Shown: positions 1 to 7,472, counted from the stretch's first letter. The stretch is DNA of 14,990 bases from JAQBXX01 sp963925015 (GCA_963925015.1 CAWUTX010000006.1:1-14990), one strand, 5' to 3'. Notes: a model not told the origin generated them from the letters alone. A program made the numbers and translations.

Positions 1-28
1 GCGCGAGCGCTTGCAGCACTAACAATAT

Positions 29-99
29 GTAGGTCGGCTCAAGCCGTCAGGCGGAGCCGACAGGGTTGTGTCGGATCCGCTGCGCTTGATCCGACCTAC
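29..99. repeat. Pair of REP-like palindromes in opposite orientation
   Basis: Two related units face each other. Unit 1 (29-62) begins GTAGGTCGGCTC and folds through GTCGGCTC pairing with GAGCCGAC. Unit 2 (69-99) is its inverted relative: GTCGGATC pairs with GATCCGAC, and it ends in CGACCTAC, the complement of the GTAGGTCG that opens unit 1. The conserved GTAGGTCGG head followed by a short stem-loop and the tail-to-tail arrangement are the hallmarks of REP/BIME elements, which are dispersed by RAYT-type Y1 transposases. No such transposase gene is present in the window. Assignment to a REP family is inference from form. Confidence 0.7.
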
Positions 100-111
100 G
101 GCCAAACTTCA

Positions 112-139
112 GGCCGCGCCCACAAGGCGCGGCCTTTTT
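112..139 (+). terminator. Rho-independent terminator of an upstream gene
   Basis: A perfect 9-bp inverted repeat, GGCCGCGCC and GGCGCGGCC, is separated by the loop CACAA and followed at once by TTTTT. The T tract lies on the plus-strand side, so it terminates a plus-strand transcript entering from outside the window. It may also stop the convergent HAD phosphatase transcript, but there is no T tract in that direction. Confidence 0.85.
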
Positions 140-152
140 GTTTGTGTGCCAT

Positions 153-806
153 CTAGCGCAGGCTGATGATCGGCCAATGCTTGCCCTGTGCGTGCTCGAT
201 GAGCTGCGGGTCGGCATCTACTGCTGTGGGGTGTGTGACTTTCTCCAACAACGGAATGTCGTTGTGCGAGTCACTGTAAAACCAGCTTTCGCCCAGCGTG
301 AGATCGCTTTCACTCAGCCACGATTCCAGCCGCACTACCTTGCCTTCGCGGAAGCAGGGCACGCCCGCCACTCTGCCGGTGTAGCGTCCATTCTGTATTT
401 CAGGCTCGGAGGCGAGCAGGTTGGCCACGCCCAGACGTTCGGCGATAGGCCCGGTGATAAAGCGATTGGTGGCGGTGATGATGAGCAGAGTGTGGCCCTG
501 ACGGCGGTGATCTTCAATCAGCGCCTGCGCCTTGGGCAGCATGATGGGCTCGATCTTTTCGCGCAGATACTGGCTGCGCCAGCCGTGCAGGGTCGCCATG
601 TCATGAGCCGCGAGCGGTCGCAGTTGAAACGCGAGGAAGCTGTGGATGTCGAGCGTGCCCGCTTGATATTCGCGGTAATAGCGCAGGTTTTCACGCTCAT
701 AGTGCGCGGCGTCCACAATGCCGTGTTCCACCAAGAATTGTCCCCACAGATAGTCGCTGTCGGCCGCGAGCAGGGTGTTGTCCAGATCAAAGATGGCGAG
801 ACCCAA
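153..806 (-). CDS. HAD-superfamily subfamily IB phosphatase
   Basis: A 217-residue cytoplasmic hydrolase of the SerB-like HAD-IB group. All four HAD motifs are visible: FDLDNTL with nucleophile Asp7 and acid/base Asp9; motif II Thr111 in IITATN; motif III Lys156 in FREGK; and motif IV YSDSHND with Asp179 and Asp183. The family removes phosphate from small phosphomonoesters; the substrate here is not predictable. The start chosen is a TTG at 806, because AAGGAGG lies seven bases before it and the family motif then begins at residue 5. An ATG at 833 would add nine residues but would place that strong ribosome-binding site inside the gene. It is divergent from rppH, a neighbourhood also known from Pseudomonas, where a HAD gene precedes rppH-ptsP. 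Confidence 0.85.
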   Translation of the reverse strand: MGLAIFDLDNTLLAADSDYLWGQFLVEHGIVDAAHYERENLRYYREYQAGTLDIHSFLAFQLRPLAAHDMATLHGWRSQYLREKIEPIMLPKAQALIEDHRRQGHTLLIITATNRFITGPIAERLGVANLLASEPEIQNGRYTGRVAGVPCFREGKVVRLESWLSESDLTLGESWFYSDSHNDIPLLEKVTHPTAVDADPQLIEHAQGKHWPIISLR

Positions 807-813
807 AACACTT

Positions 814-820
814 CCTCCTT
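814..820 (-). promoter_or_regulatory. Strong Shine-Dalgarno that decides a TTG start
   Basis: On the minus strand AAGGAGG sits seven bases upstream of a TTG at 804-806 and downstream of an in-frame ATG at 831-833. Its position makes the TTG the likely true start of the HAD-IB phosphatase gene. Confidence 0.7.
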
Positions 821-953
821 TAGTTGCGGCCATGCTACACGATATGGGTGCTGTGCGCAGGCGCCGTCGGAAAAATGCGCTGAACCCTTTTGCGTGTGTG
901 CTATTTATGGAACAATGCAAATTGGATATGTTTCTGGTGATGCCATGCACGCT

Positions 954-1460
954 ATGGATTCGGATGGCTATCGGCCCAACGTCGGGATCATTCTGACCAA
1001 CCATGCGAGCAAGCTGCTGTGGGCGCGGCGCATCGGCCAGAATGCCTGGCAGTTTCCGCAGGGCGGCATCCACCGCGATGAAACGCCGGAGCAGGCCATG
1101 TATCGCGAGCTTGAGGAAGAGGTGGGGCTCGAGGCGGAAGATGTGCGCATCATCGGCAACACCAGCGGCTGGTTGCACTACGACCTGCCCAGCCACCTGG
1201 TTCGCCGCGAACGCACGCCGCTCTATATCGGACAAAAGCAGGTGTGGTTCATGCTGCGCCTGCTCAGCGACGATGCGCGGGTACGCCTGGATCTGAGCCG
1301 CAAGCCGGAGTTTGACCACTGGCGCTGGGTGGATTACTGGGAGCCGGTGGCGGAGGTGATCGAGTTCAAGCGCGAGGTATACATCCAGGCCTTGCGCGAA
1401 CTGGAGCCGCTGTTGCTGCACGAGTCCGCCGTCACCCAGCCCGCATTCCCGCCGCGCTGA
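954..1460 (+). CDS. rppH: RNA pyrophosphohydrolase (Nudix hydrolase)
   Basis: RppH removes pyrophosphate from the 5' triphosphate end of mRNA, giving the monophosphate ends that RNase E attacks. The protein has 168 residues (176 in E. coli). The opening DGYRPNVGIIL and the phrase AWQFPQGGI are RppH signatures. The Nudix box spans residues 37-59, with Gly37, Glu43, and the REL-EE-VGL part carrying the metal-binding glutamates (Glu52, Glu55, Glu56). The start is placed at the ATG next to the conserved DGYRPNVG; ATGs at 945 and 915 are in frame and none has a good ribosome-binding site. The open frame continues far upstream, but that part lies antisense to the HAD gene and is not coding. ptsP follows five bases after the stop, the order conserved in gammaproteobacteria. 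Confidence 0.93.
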   Translation: MDSDGYRPNVGIILTNHASKLLWARRIGQNAWQFPQGGIHRDETPEQAMYRELEEEVGLEAEDVRIIGNTSGWLHYDLPSHLVRRERTPLYIGQKQVWFMLRLLSDDARVRLDLSRKPEFDHWRWVDYWEPVAEVIEFKREVYIQALRELEPLLLHESAVTQPAFPPR

Positions 1461-1465
1461 CGCCC

Positions 1466-3736
1466 ATGCTGGAAACCCTGCGGCGCATCATACAGGAGGT
1501 CAATGCGGCGAAGGACCTGGATCAGGCGCTCGCCATCATCGTCGCGCGCGTGAAAGAAGCCATGAACGCCGACGTGTGCTCGGTCTATCTCACCGACCTC
1601 AACAGCAAAGAATATGTGCTCATGGCCACCGACGGACTCAACCCCGAGGCCGTCGGCAAAGTGCGGCTCGCGCATAACGAGGGCCTGGTCAGCGTGGTGA
1701 GTGAGCGCGCCGAGCCGCTCAACCTCGATAACGCCCCCGACCATCCCCGCTATCGTTTCGTCGCCGAGACCGGCGAAGAGCGCTACCACGCCTTTCTGGG
1801 CGCGCCCATCATCCATCACCGTGAGGTGCTGGGCGTACTCGTGGTGCGTCAGCGCGCCCGGCGCAAATTCGACGACAATGAGGTCACCCTGCTCGTCACC
1901 ATCGCCGCACAGTTGGCGGGAGGCATTGCCCACGCCCGAGTGAGCGGCGGCATCAGCGGCCTTTCCCAAAACCGCCAGCACCAGGGCCGCGCGATCGAGG
2001 GATTGGCCGGAGCACCCGGTGTCGGCATCGGTCAGGCGCTGGTGGTCTACCCGCCCGCCGATCTCGACGCCATCCCGGATCGCAAGTGCGACGATGTGGT
2101 AGCGGAGGTTGCGGCCTTTGAAAGCGCCGTCGCCAAGGTGCGCAGCGATATTGAAGCCCTCGCCATACGTCTGCGCGCGACGCTGCCTGCGGAAGACGTG
2201 GCGCTGTTCGACGCCTATCTGCAGATACTGCGCGGCGAAAGCCTCCTCGGCAAAACCAGTGCGCGCATACGCGCCGGACTATGGGCGCCGGGCGCGCTGC
2301 GCGACACCATCCTGGAGCACACGCACGCCTTCGAGGCCATGGGCGATGCCTACCTGAGCGAACGCGCGAGCGACGTGCGTGATCTCGGTCTGCGCATTCT
2401 GGTCTATCTGCAACGCGACACGCGCGGCCAGCGTCAGTATCCTGAACATACCGTGATCGTAGGTGAGGATGTGTCCGCCACCGAGCTGGCCGAGGTGCCG
2501 AAAGACAAACTCGTCGGCGTGGTCTCGGTGCGCGGTTCCAGCTCATCCCACGTGGCGATTCTGGCGCGTGCGATGGGTGTTCCCGCCGTGATGGGCGTGG
2601 CAGACCTGGACGTCAGCCGTGTCGATGGCCGCGAAATAGTGGTGGACGGTTATCGCGGGCGTTTATACATCGAGCCCACGCCAGTGGTGCGCGATGAATA
2701 CCTGCGCATCGCGCGCGAAGAGCAGGCGCTGACCGCCGAGCTTGCGGAACTGCGCGACCTGCCCGCAGTGACCACCGATGGATATCGCATGCCGCTGTAT
2801 GCCAACACCGGCCTGGTCTCCGACGTTACGCCGACGTTGAACAGCGGCGCGGAGGGCGTAGGGCTGTACCGCACCGAATTTCCCTTCATGGCGCGCGAGC
2901 GTTTTCCCAGTGAAGAAGAGCAGCGCGTGATTTACCGTCAAGTGCTGGAGGGATTTTCACCGCGCCCCGTGATTCTACGCACCCTCGACATCGGCGGCGA
3001 CAAGTCGCTGCCGTATTTCCCGATTAAAGAAGACAACCCGTTTCTCGGCTGGCGCGGCATCCGCATCACGCTCGATCATCCTGAAATTTTCCTGGTGCAG
3101 TTGCGCGCCATGCTACGCGCGAGCTGTGGCCTGGACAACCTTCACCTCCTGCTGCCCATGGTGAGCACCCTCAGTGAAGTGGACGATGCGCTGCGCCTCA
3201 TCAAACGCGCCTACCAGGAATTACTCGAAGCAGGAGAAGCCATCGCCATGCCGAAAATCGGTGTGATGATAGAAGTACCCTCGGCCGTCTACCAGGCCGA
3301 CCGCATCGCCGCGCGCGTGGATTTTCTTTCTGTCGGCAGCAACGACCTCACCCAGTATCTGCTTGCCGTGGATCGCAATAACGCGCGCGTTGCCGGGCTT
3401 TATGACGCACTGCACCCCGCCGTGTTGCGTGCCCTGATGCAGATCGTGGAAGGCGCCCACCGCCACAAAAAACCCGTCAGCGTGTGCGGCGAAATGGCGG
3501 GCGACCCGGCCGCCGCACTGTTACTGCTCGGCATGGGCATAGACAGCCTCAGCATGAGCGTAGCCAGCCTGCCGCGCATCAAATGGGTGATCCGAAACAT
3601 CAGCCGCACCGATGCGCGACGGCTGCTGGAGGAGGTGCTCAAGCTGGACGATGCGGCCTCCATCCGCACACAACTTAACCGTGTGCTTGAGCAAGCAGGC
3701 ATGAAGGGGCTGATCGCGGTACACAGTGGCCGGTAA
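1466..3736 (+). CDS. ptsP: PTS-Ntr enzyme I (phosphoenolpyruvate-protein phosphotransferase)
   Basis: Enzyme I of the nitrogen-related PTS takes phosphate from PEP and passes it to NPr, then to EIIA-Ntr. It is a regulatory relay, not a sugar importer. The 756 residues match the family length. An N-terminal GAF domain (about 1-155, with VCSVYLTD and AFLGAPI) senses small molecules. The PEP-utiliser N-domain and mobile domain follow, with phospho-histidine His362 in GSSSSHVAILAR. The C-terminal PEP-binding TIM barrel has RTLDIGGDK, GSNDLTQY and the catalytic Cys674 in VSVCGEMAGD. Everything needed for activity looks intact. It probably shares a transcript with rppH. The NPr and EIIA-Ntr partners are not in the window. 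Confidence 0.96.
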   Translation: MLETLRRIIQEVNAAKDLDQALAIIVARVKEAMNADVCSVYLTDLNSKEYVLMATDGLNPEAVGKVRLAHNEGLVSVVSERAEPLNLDNAPDHPRYRFVAETGEERYHAFLGAPIIHHREVLGVLVVRQRARRKFDDNEVTLLVTIAAQLAGGIAHARVSGGISGLSQNRQHQGRAIEGLAGAPGVGIGQALVVYPPADLDAIPDRKCDDVVAEVAAFESAVAKVRSDIEALAIRLRATLPAEDVALFDAYLQILRGESLLGKTSARIRAGLWAPGALRDTILEHTHAFEAMGDAYLSERASDVRDLGLRILVYLQRDTRGQRQYPEHTVIVGEDVSATELAEVPKDKLVGVVSVRGSSSSHVAILARAMGVPAVMGVADLDVSRVDGREIVVDGYRGRLYIEPTPVVRDEYLRIAREEQALTAELAELRDLPAVTTDGYRMPLYANTGLVSDVTPTLNSGAEGVGLYRTEFPFMARERFPSEEEQRVIYRQVLEGFSPRPVILRTLDIGGDKSLPYFPIKEDNPFLGWRGIRITLDHPEIFLVQLRAMLRASCGLDNLHLLLPMVSTLSEVDDALRLIKRAYQELLEAGEAIAMPKIGVMIEVPSAVYQADRIAARVDFLSVGSNDLTQYLLAVDRNNARVAGLYDALHPAVLRALMQIVEGAHRHKKPVSVCGEMAGDPAAALLLLGMGIDSLSMSVASLPRIKWVIRNISRTDARRLLEEVLKLDDAASIRTQLNRVLEQAGMKGLIAVHSGR

Positions 3737-3806
3737 TTTAAGATTTACTTGCGCCGGTAGATCAGGTTAATCCGCCTTTCCCATGGAAGGGGGAAGGGAA
3801 CTCAAA

Positions 3807-3859
3807 GCTGTTGTAGACTATAGCTATAGCTATTGCTGAAGCAAGCAAGCTACAACAGC
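3807..3859. repeat. Long imperfect hairpin in the rarA leader
   Basis: A perfect 10-bp inverted repeat, GCTGTTGTAG (3807-3816) and CTACAACAGC (3850-3859), encloses 33 bases. These hold an AT-rich self-complementary run (TATAGCTATAGCTA) and a small inner hairpin, TTGCT-GA-AGCAA (3833-3844). It ends nine bases before the rarA ATG. There is no T tract, so it is not a standard terminator. It could be a leader structure or a small palindromic element. Confidence 0.6.
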
Positions 3860-3868
3860 CGTCCTACT

Positions 3869-5194
3869 ATGACTAACAACGACCCCTACCGCCCCCTCGC
3901 CGACCGCCTGCGGCCTGCCCGGCTGGAGGACTTCTACGGCCAGTCGCATCTGCTTGGCCCCGGCAAACCGCTGCGGCTCGCCATCGAGTCGGGCCATCTG
4001 CACTCCATGATTTTCTGGGGGCCGCCGGGCACGGGCAAGACCACACTGGCGCGTCTCATCGCAAAAAAATCCAACGCGCAATTCCTGAGTATCTCCGCAG
4101 TGCTGGCAGGCGTGAAGGATATTCGTGACATGGTCGCCAAGGCGCAGCAGGCCGGCACGCTGGGCCAGGGTACGGCGCTGTTCGTGGACGAGGTGCACCG
4201 TTTTAATAAGTCGCAGCAGGATGCCTTTCTGCCGTACGTGGAAAACGGCACCTTCACCTTCATCGGCGCGACCACGGAAAATCCGTCGTTCGAACTCAAT
4301 AGCGCGTTGTTGTCGCGCGCACGTGTTTATGTGCTGAAGGCGCTGCAACCGGACGACATACGCAAGGTGATTGACCGTGCGCTGTCAGATGGTGAGCACG
4401 GCCTAGGTAGCCTGCGACTGGAAATGTCTGAAGCATTGCGCGACCGCCTGGCGCTGGCCGCCGACGGTGATGCGCGGCGCGCGCTGAATCTGCTGGAAGT
4501 CGCCGCCGATCTTGCCGAGCCCGGAGACGGACGCGATACGATCACCGAGGAATTATTGAATGATGTGCTGAGTGGCGGCAGCACACGCCGCTTCGACAAA
4601 TACGGTGAGGCGTTTTACGACCAGATTTCCGCATTGCACAAATCGGTACGCGGTTCGTCGCCCGACGCTGCGCTCTACTGGCTCGCGCGCATGCTCGACG
4701 GCGGTTGCGATCCGCTCTATATCGCGCGGCGCGTGCTGCGCATGGCGAGTGAAGACATTGGCAACGCCGACCCGCGCGCACTCACCATTGCCCGCGAGGC
4801 GTGGGATGTGCAGGAGCGTTTGGGGAGCCCCGAAGGCGAACTTGCGCTGGCGCAAGCCGTGGTCTATTTCGCCTGTGCGCCCAAGAGCAATGCCGTCTAC
4901 ACGGCGTTTGGCGCCGCGATGCGAGACGCGCGCGAGTATGGGTCACTGGAAGTACCGCTGCAGCTGCGCAACGCGCCCACGCGCCTGATGAAGGAACTCG
5001 ATTACGGCAAGGATTATCGCTATGCCCACGAGGAGACCGAGGCTTACGCCGCCGGTGAGCGTTATTTTCCGGAGGAAATGGGCGGCAAAATATATTATCA
5101 TCCCGTACCACGCGGGCTGGAAATAAAAATCGCCGAAAAACTTTCCCATTTGCGTGCGCTTGACCGGCAAGCGTCCGATACCAAGAAGAAATAG
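3869..5194 (+). CDS. rarA: Replication-associated recombination protein A (AAA+ ATPase)
   Basis: RarA (MgsA) is a clamp-loader-like AAA+ ATPase that acts at stalled replication forks. The protein has 441 residues (447 in E. coli). Visible motifs: Walker A GPPGTGKTT (51-59), Walker B FVDEVHR (105-111), sensor 1 GATTENP (133-139), sensor 2 DARRALN (201-207), and the family-specific C-terminal domain with GGCDPLYIARR and RMASEDIGNADP. The ATG is preferred to an in-frame TTG at 3833, since RarA proteins usually begin shortly before PLADRLRP. No clear Shine-Dalgarno is seen, and a hairpin occupies the leader. The usual upstream neighbour lolA is absent, so the junction with ptsP is probably a lineage rearrangement. 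crcB follows after ten bases. Confidence 0.94.
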   Translation: MTNNDPYRPLADRLRPARLEDFYGQSHLLGPGKPLRLAIESGHLHSMIFWGPPGTGKTTLARLIAKKSNAQFLSISAVLAGVKDIRDMVAKAQQAGTLGQGTALFVDEVHRFNKSQQDAFLPYVENGTFTFIGATTENPSFELNSALLSRARVYVLKALQPDDIRKVIDRALSDGEHGLGSLRLEMSEALRDRLALAADGDARRALNLLEVAADLAEPGDGRDTITEELLNDVLSGGSTRRFDKYGEAFYDQISALHKSVRGSSPDAALYWLARMLDGGCDPLYIARRVLRMASEDIGNADPRALTIAREAWDVQERLGSPEGELALAQAVVYFACAPKSNAVYTAFGAAMRDAREYGSLEVPLQLRNAPTRLMKELDYGKDYRYAHEETEAYAAGERYFPEEMGGKIYYHPVPRGLEIKIAEKLSHLRALDRQASDTKKK

Positions 5195-5204
5195 GTCAGA
5201 TACC

Positions 5205-5579
5205 GTGATACAAACACTCGCCATTGCCGCAGGCGGCGCGCTGGGCTCCGTGCTGCGCTTCTGGATGTCCAACTGGACGCATGCGCAACTGGGGCGTAGT
5301 TTCCCTTATGGCACGCTGATGGTGAATGTGCTGGGGTGTCTGCTCATGGGTGTGTTGTTTGTGTGGCTTACCGAGCGCGCGAGTCTGGCGCCGGTCTGGC
5401 GCGCAGGGCTGCTGATAGGTGTGTTGGGCGGGTTTACCACCTTTTCCGCGTTTTCGATGGAGACCGTTAGTCTGCTTGAGGAGGGTGCGCAGGTGAAGGC
5501 GCTGCTCAATGTGGTGTCGAGTGTGGTGGTATGCCTGGGCGCTACCTGGGTCGGCATGATAGCCGCGAGACAGCTATGA
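5205..5579 (+). CDS. crcB: Fluoride ion channel CrcB/FluC
   Basis: Fluc channels export fluoride passively across the inner membrane and act as antiparallel dimers. The 124 residues form four membrane segments. Family marks are GGALGSVLR at the N terminus (Arg18), the pore asparagine Asn41 in MVNVLG, and GGFTTFSAF with the two fluoride-lining phenylalanines Phe80 and Phe83. The start is a GTG, preceded by AGGT in the end of rarA. An in-frame alternative start at 5154 would lie inside rarA and add a non-family extension. The gene is probably co-transcribed with rarA. No fluoride riboswitch is visible upstream. Downstream lies a MITE-like palindrome and then a DUF190-like gene, a common CrcB companion. 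Confidence 0.93.
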   Translation: MIQTLAIAAGGALGSVLRFWMSNWTHAQLGRSFPYGTLMVNVLGCLLMGVLFVWLTERASLAPVWRAGLLIGVLGGFTTFSAFSMETVSLLEEGAQVKALLNVVSSVVVCLGATWVGMIAARQL

Positions 5580-5620
5580 AAACTGTTGCGACTTCAGTGG
5601 TGTGCCCGGCACAAATTCAA

Positions 5621-5704
5621 GGGTGCCTCTAAAAATGATGGATTTTGCTTCAAGACAAGCTGCAACGCAGTATTGGAGCAAAAGACGCATTTTTAGAGGT
5701 GCCC
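5621..5704. mobile_element. 84-bp MITE-like palindrome with TCAA target duplication
   Basis: The terminal inverted repeats are GGGTGCCTCTAAAAATG (5621-5637) and CATTTTTAGAGGTGCCC (5688-5704), with 15 of 17 positions complementary. Inside, TTTTGCTTCAA (5643-5653) pairs with TTGGAGCAAAA (5673-5683) with one mismatch, and the apex is CTGC-AAC-GCAG (5660-5670). The whole element is therefore one long hairpin. The four bases TCAA flank it on both sides (5617-5620 and 5705-5708), as expected of a target-site duplication. It has no coding capacity. Its ends look like those of a DDE-type IS that could mobilise it in trans; the parent family is not identified. Confidence 0.8.
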
Positions 5705-5740
5705 TCAAGATGATCGTATTAATAACGTGAGGATAAGCCT

Positions 5741-6088
5741 ATGCATGCACTTGAAGTCACTATATTGCGGATTTACCTTCCCGATGACAAGGAGCATCTG
5801 GACAGGGTTTTAGGTGCGATCGCAAGCTTTTTTCCGAGCGGCGACGTGCATGTGTATGAGTTGAATTCCGCCTTTGACCAGAGTGGGCGCCGCATAAAAT
5901 TGGGTGCGGCGCGCACGCTGGTCGTTGAATACATCGACGAGTCGGATCGCGCCAAGGCATTTGTCGATTCGTTTCATGATGTCATCAAGCCGGGCAAGAT
6001 CGTTGGCAGTACTGCGTACATGTGTGCGGCGGAAGAGGAGTCAGAGGAAGAGGAGTCAACTGAATCGAGCGGGGAGGGGGAAGTCTAA
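5741..6088 (+). CDS. DUF190-like (PII-like fold) protein next to crcB
   Basis: A 115-residue soluble protein with no signal peptide or membrane segment. It opens with a beta-strand pattern (VTILRIYLPD), has a central VHVYELNSAFDQ, and then TLVVEYIDESDRAKAFVDSF and a last strand GSTAYMC. This order matches DUF190 proteins (LKIYL, variable middle, IVLEIVDEEERINLF, VVFTADV), small PII-like proteins often encoded beside crcB. That assignment comes from pattern and context and is not certain. A ribosome-binding site GAGGA lies seven bases before the ATG. The last 20 residues or so are an odd acidic tail rich in Glu and Ser. serS starts five bases after the stop. A role in fluoride response is inferred from the neighbour only. 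Confidence 0.6.
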   Translation: MHALEVTILRIYLPDDKEHLDRVLGAIASFFPSGDVHVYELNSAFDQSGRRIKLGAARTLVVEYIDESDRAKAFVDSFHDVIKPGKIVGSTAYMCAAEEESEEEESTESSGEGEV

Positions 6089-6093
6089 TAATA

Positions 6094-7380
6094 ATGCTTG
6101 ATCCGCGTTTTTTAAGAAGTGAACTGGAAACGGCCGCGCAGCGCTTGGCGGCCCGTGGCTTTGTGCTTGATGTAAAACAGCTTGCCGGATTTGAGGCGGA
6201 GCGCAAGCAGATTCAGGTCGAGGCGGAAAAGCTTCAGGCCGAGCGCAACGCCAGCTCAAAGGCAATCGGCAAGGCCAAGGCGGCGGGTAAGGATGTCACG
6301 CCGCTGATGAGCGCAGCCGCCGATCTGGGTGACAAGCTGAGGCAGGCGGAGGCGCGTCTCGCGGAAATACAGCAGCGGCTGGATGGGGTGCTGCTCGGCA
6401 TTCCGAATTTGCCGCACGAGAGCGTGCCGGTCGGAAAAAGCGAGCACGACAACGTCGAAGTGCGCCGCGTCGGTGAGCCGAAAAAATTTGATTTCACGCC
6501 CAAGGATCACGTTGATCTCGGCGCCGCGCTCCGCCAGATGGATTTCGACGTCGCCGCCAAAATCAGCGGTGCGCGTTTTGTCGTCTTGAGCGGCCGGCTC
6601 GCGCGCCTGCAACGCGCGCTGACTCAGTTCATGCTCGATGTGCATACAGAGGAGCACGGTTACACTGAAGTGTATGTGCCTTTTATGGTGAATGCCGATA
6701 GTTTGCGCGGCACCGGGCAGTTGCCTAAATTCGAGCAGGACTTGTTCGCGCTCAAGGGTGAGCAAAACTATTACCTGATTCCCACCGCAGAAGTGCCGGT
6801 GACCAACCTCGTGCGCGACATGATACTCCCCGCCGAGGCCTTGCCGCGCAAATACGTCGCGCACACGCCGTGCTTTCGCAGCGAGGCGGGTTCCTATGGC
6901 CAGGACACGCGCGGCATGATTCGCCAGCACCAGTTTGAAAAGGTGGAGCTGGTGCAGATTGTGCGCTCGCAGGATTCCTTTGCCGCCCTAGAAACACTCA
7001 CCGCACACGCCGAGGCCATCCTGCAAAAACTGGAGCTGCCGTATCGCGTGGTCGCGCTGTGTACGGGCGACATGGGATTTGCTGCCGCCAAAACCTACGA
7101 TCTGGAGGTGTGGCTGCCGAGCCAGAACAAATACCGTGAAATTTCTTCATGCAGCAATTTCACTGATTTTCAGGCGCGCCGCATGCAGGCGCGCTGGCGC
7201 AACCCAGAGACGGGAAAACCAGAGCTGGTACACACCCTGAACGGCTCTGCGCTCGCCGTTGGCCGTACGCTGGTGGCGATCATGGAAAACTGCCAGGACA
7301 GTCACGGCAATATTCATCTGCCAAAAGCGCTGTGGCCTTATCTGGGTGGTGTTGAGGGCCACATCCTGAAGTGCACGTGA
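6094..7380 (+). CDS. serS: Seryl-tRNA synthetase
   Basis: Class II synthetase that charges tRNA-Ser (and tRNA-Sec where present) with serine in the cytosol. The 428 residues match the bacterial length. The N-terminal coiled-coil arm that grips the long variable arm of tRNA-Ser is evident at about residues 28-98, rich in Glu, Lys and Ala. The catalytic core follows, with the serine-site phrase TAEVPVTNL (231-239), motif 2 CFRSEAGSYGQDTRG (260-274) and motif 3 GSALAVGRTLVAIMENCQ (384-401). The ATG has a purine-rich GGAGGGGG inside the end of the preceding gene. crcB close to serS is a conserved gammaproteobacterial arrangement. Confidence 0.97.
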   Translation: MLDPRFLRSELETAAQRLAARGFVLDVKQLAGFEAERKQIQVEAEKLQAERNASSKAIGKAKAAGKDVTPLMSAAADLGDKLRQAEARLAEIQQRLDGVLLGIPNLPHESVPVGKSEHDNVEVRRVGEPKKFDFTPKDHVDLGAALRQMDFDVAAKISGARFVVLSGRLARLQRALTQFMLDVHTEEHGYTEVYVPFMVNADSLRGTGQLPKFEQDLFALKGEQNYYLIPTAEVPVTNLVRDMILPAEALPRKYVAHTPCFRSEAGSYGQDTRGMIRQHQFEKVELVQIVRSQDSFAALETLTAHAEAILQKLELPYRVVALCTGDMGFAAAKTYDLEVWLPSQNKYREISSCSNFTDFQARRMQARWRNPETGKPELVHTLNGSALAVGRTLVAIMENCQDSHGNIHLPKALWPYLGGVEGHILKCT

Positions 7381-7400
7381 GCCTCCGGCTTCGGGGTCTA

Positions 7401-7433
7401 ATTGTTGACTGATTTAATCAGGTATAGTATCTT
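7401..7433 (+). promoter_or_regulatory. Ferredoxin promoter overlapped by an IscR type-1-like operator
   Basis: Bases 7401-7425 (ATTGTTGACTGATTTAATCA then GGTAT) match the published IscR type-1 consensus ATASYYGACTRWWW-YAGTCRRSTAT at 23 of 25 positions, counted by eye. TTGACT (7405-7410) inside the box is a good -35, and TATCTT (7428-7433) lies 17 bases further as a plausible -10. In E. coli, [2Fe-2S]-IscR bound at such a site represses transcription when Fe-S supply is sufficient. The inference is that this ferredoxin gene is controlled by Fe-S status. iscR itself is not in the window. Confidence 0.7.
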
Positions 7434-7472
7434 TACCGCTGGCTTCGAAGTGCGTTGTATAGAGGTTGTGCG

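Noticed and set aside
138..944. Long open plus-strand frame that would extend RppH by about 270 residues
   Set aside because: It is antisense to the HAD-IB gene, has no family similarity, and the conserved RppH start lies at the end of it.
3769..3800. Pyrimidine/purine-rich partial palindrome around CCATGG before rarA
   Set aside because: Pairing is short and irregular; I cannot support a function.
3807..3859. Rho-independent terminator after ptsP
   Set aside because: The stem has a 33-base loop and is not followed by a T tract.
5195..5204. Fluoride riboswitch upstream of crcB
   Set aside because: Only ten bases separate rarA from crcB, and no crcB-motif-like structure is seen there or before the DUF190-like gene.
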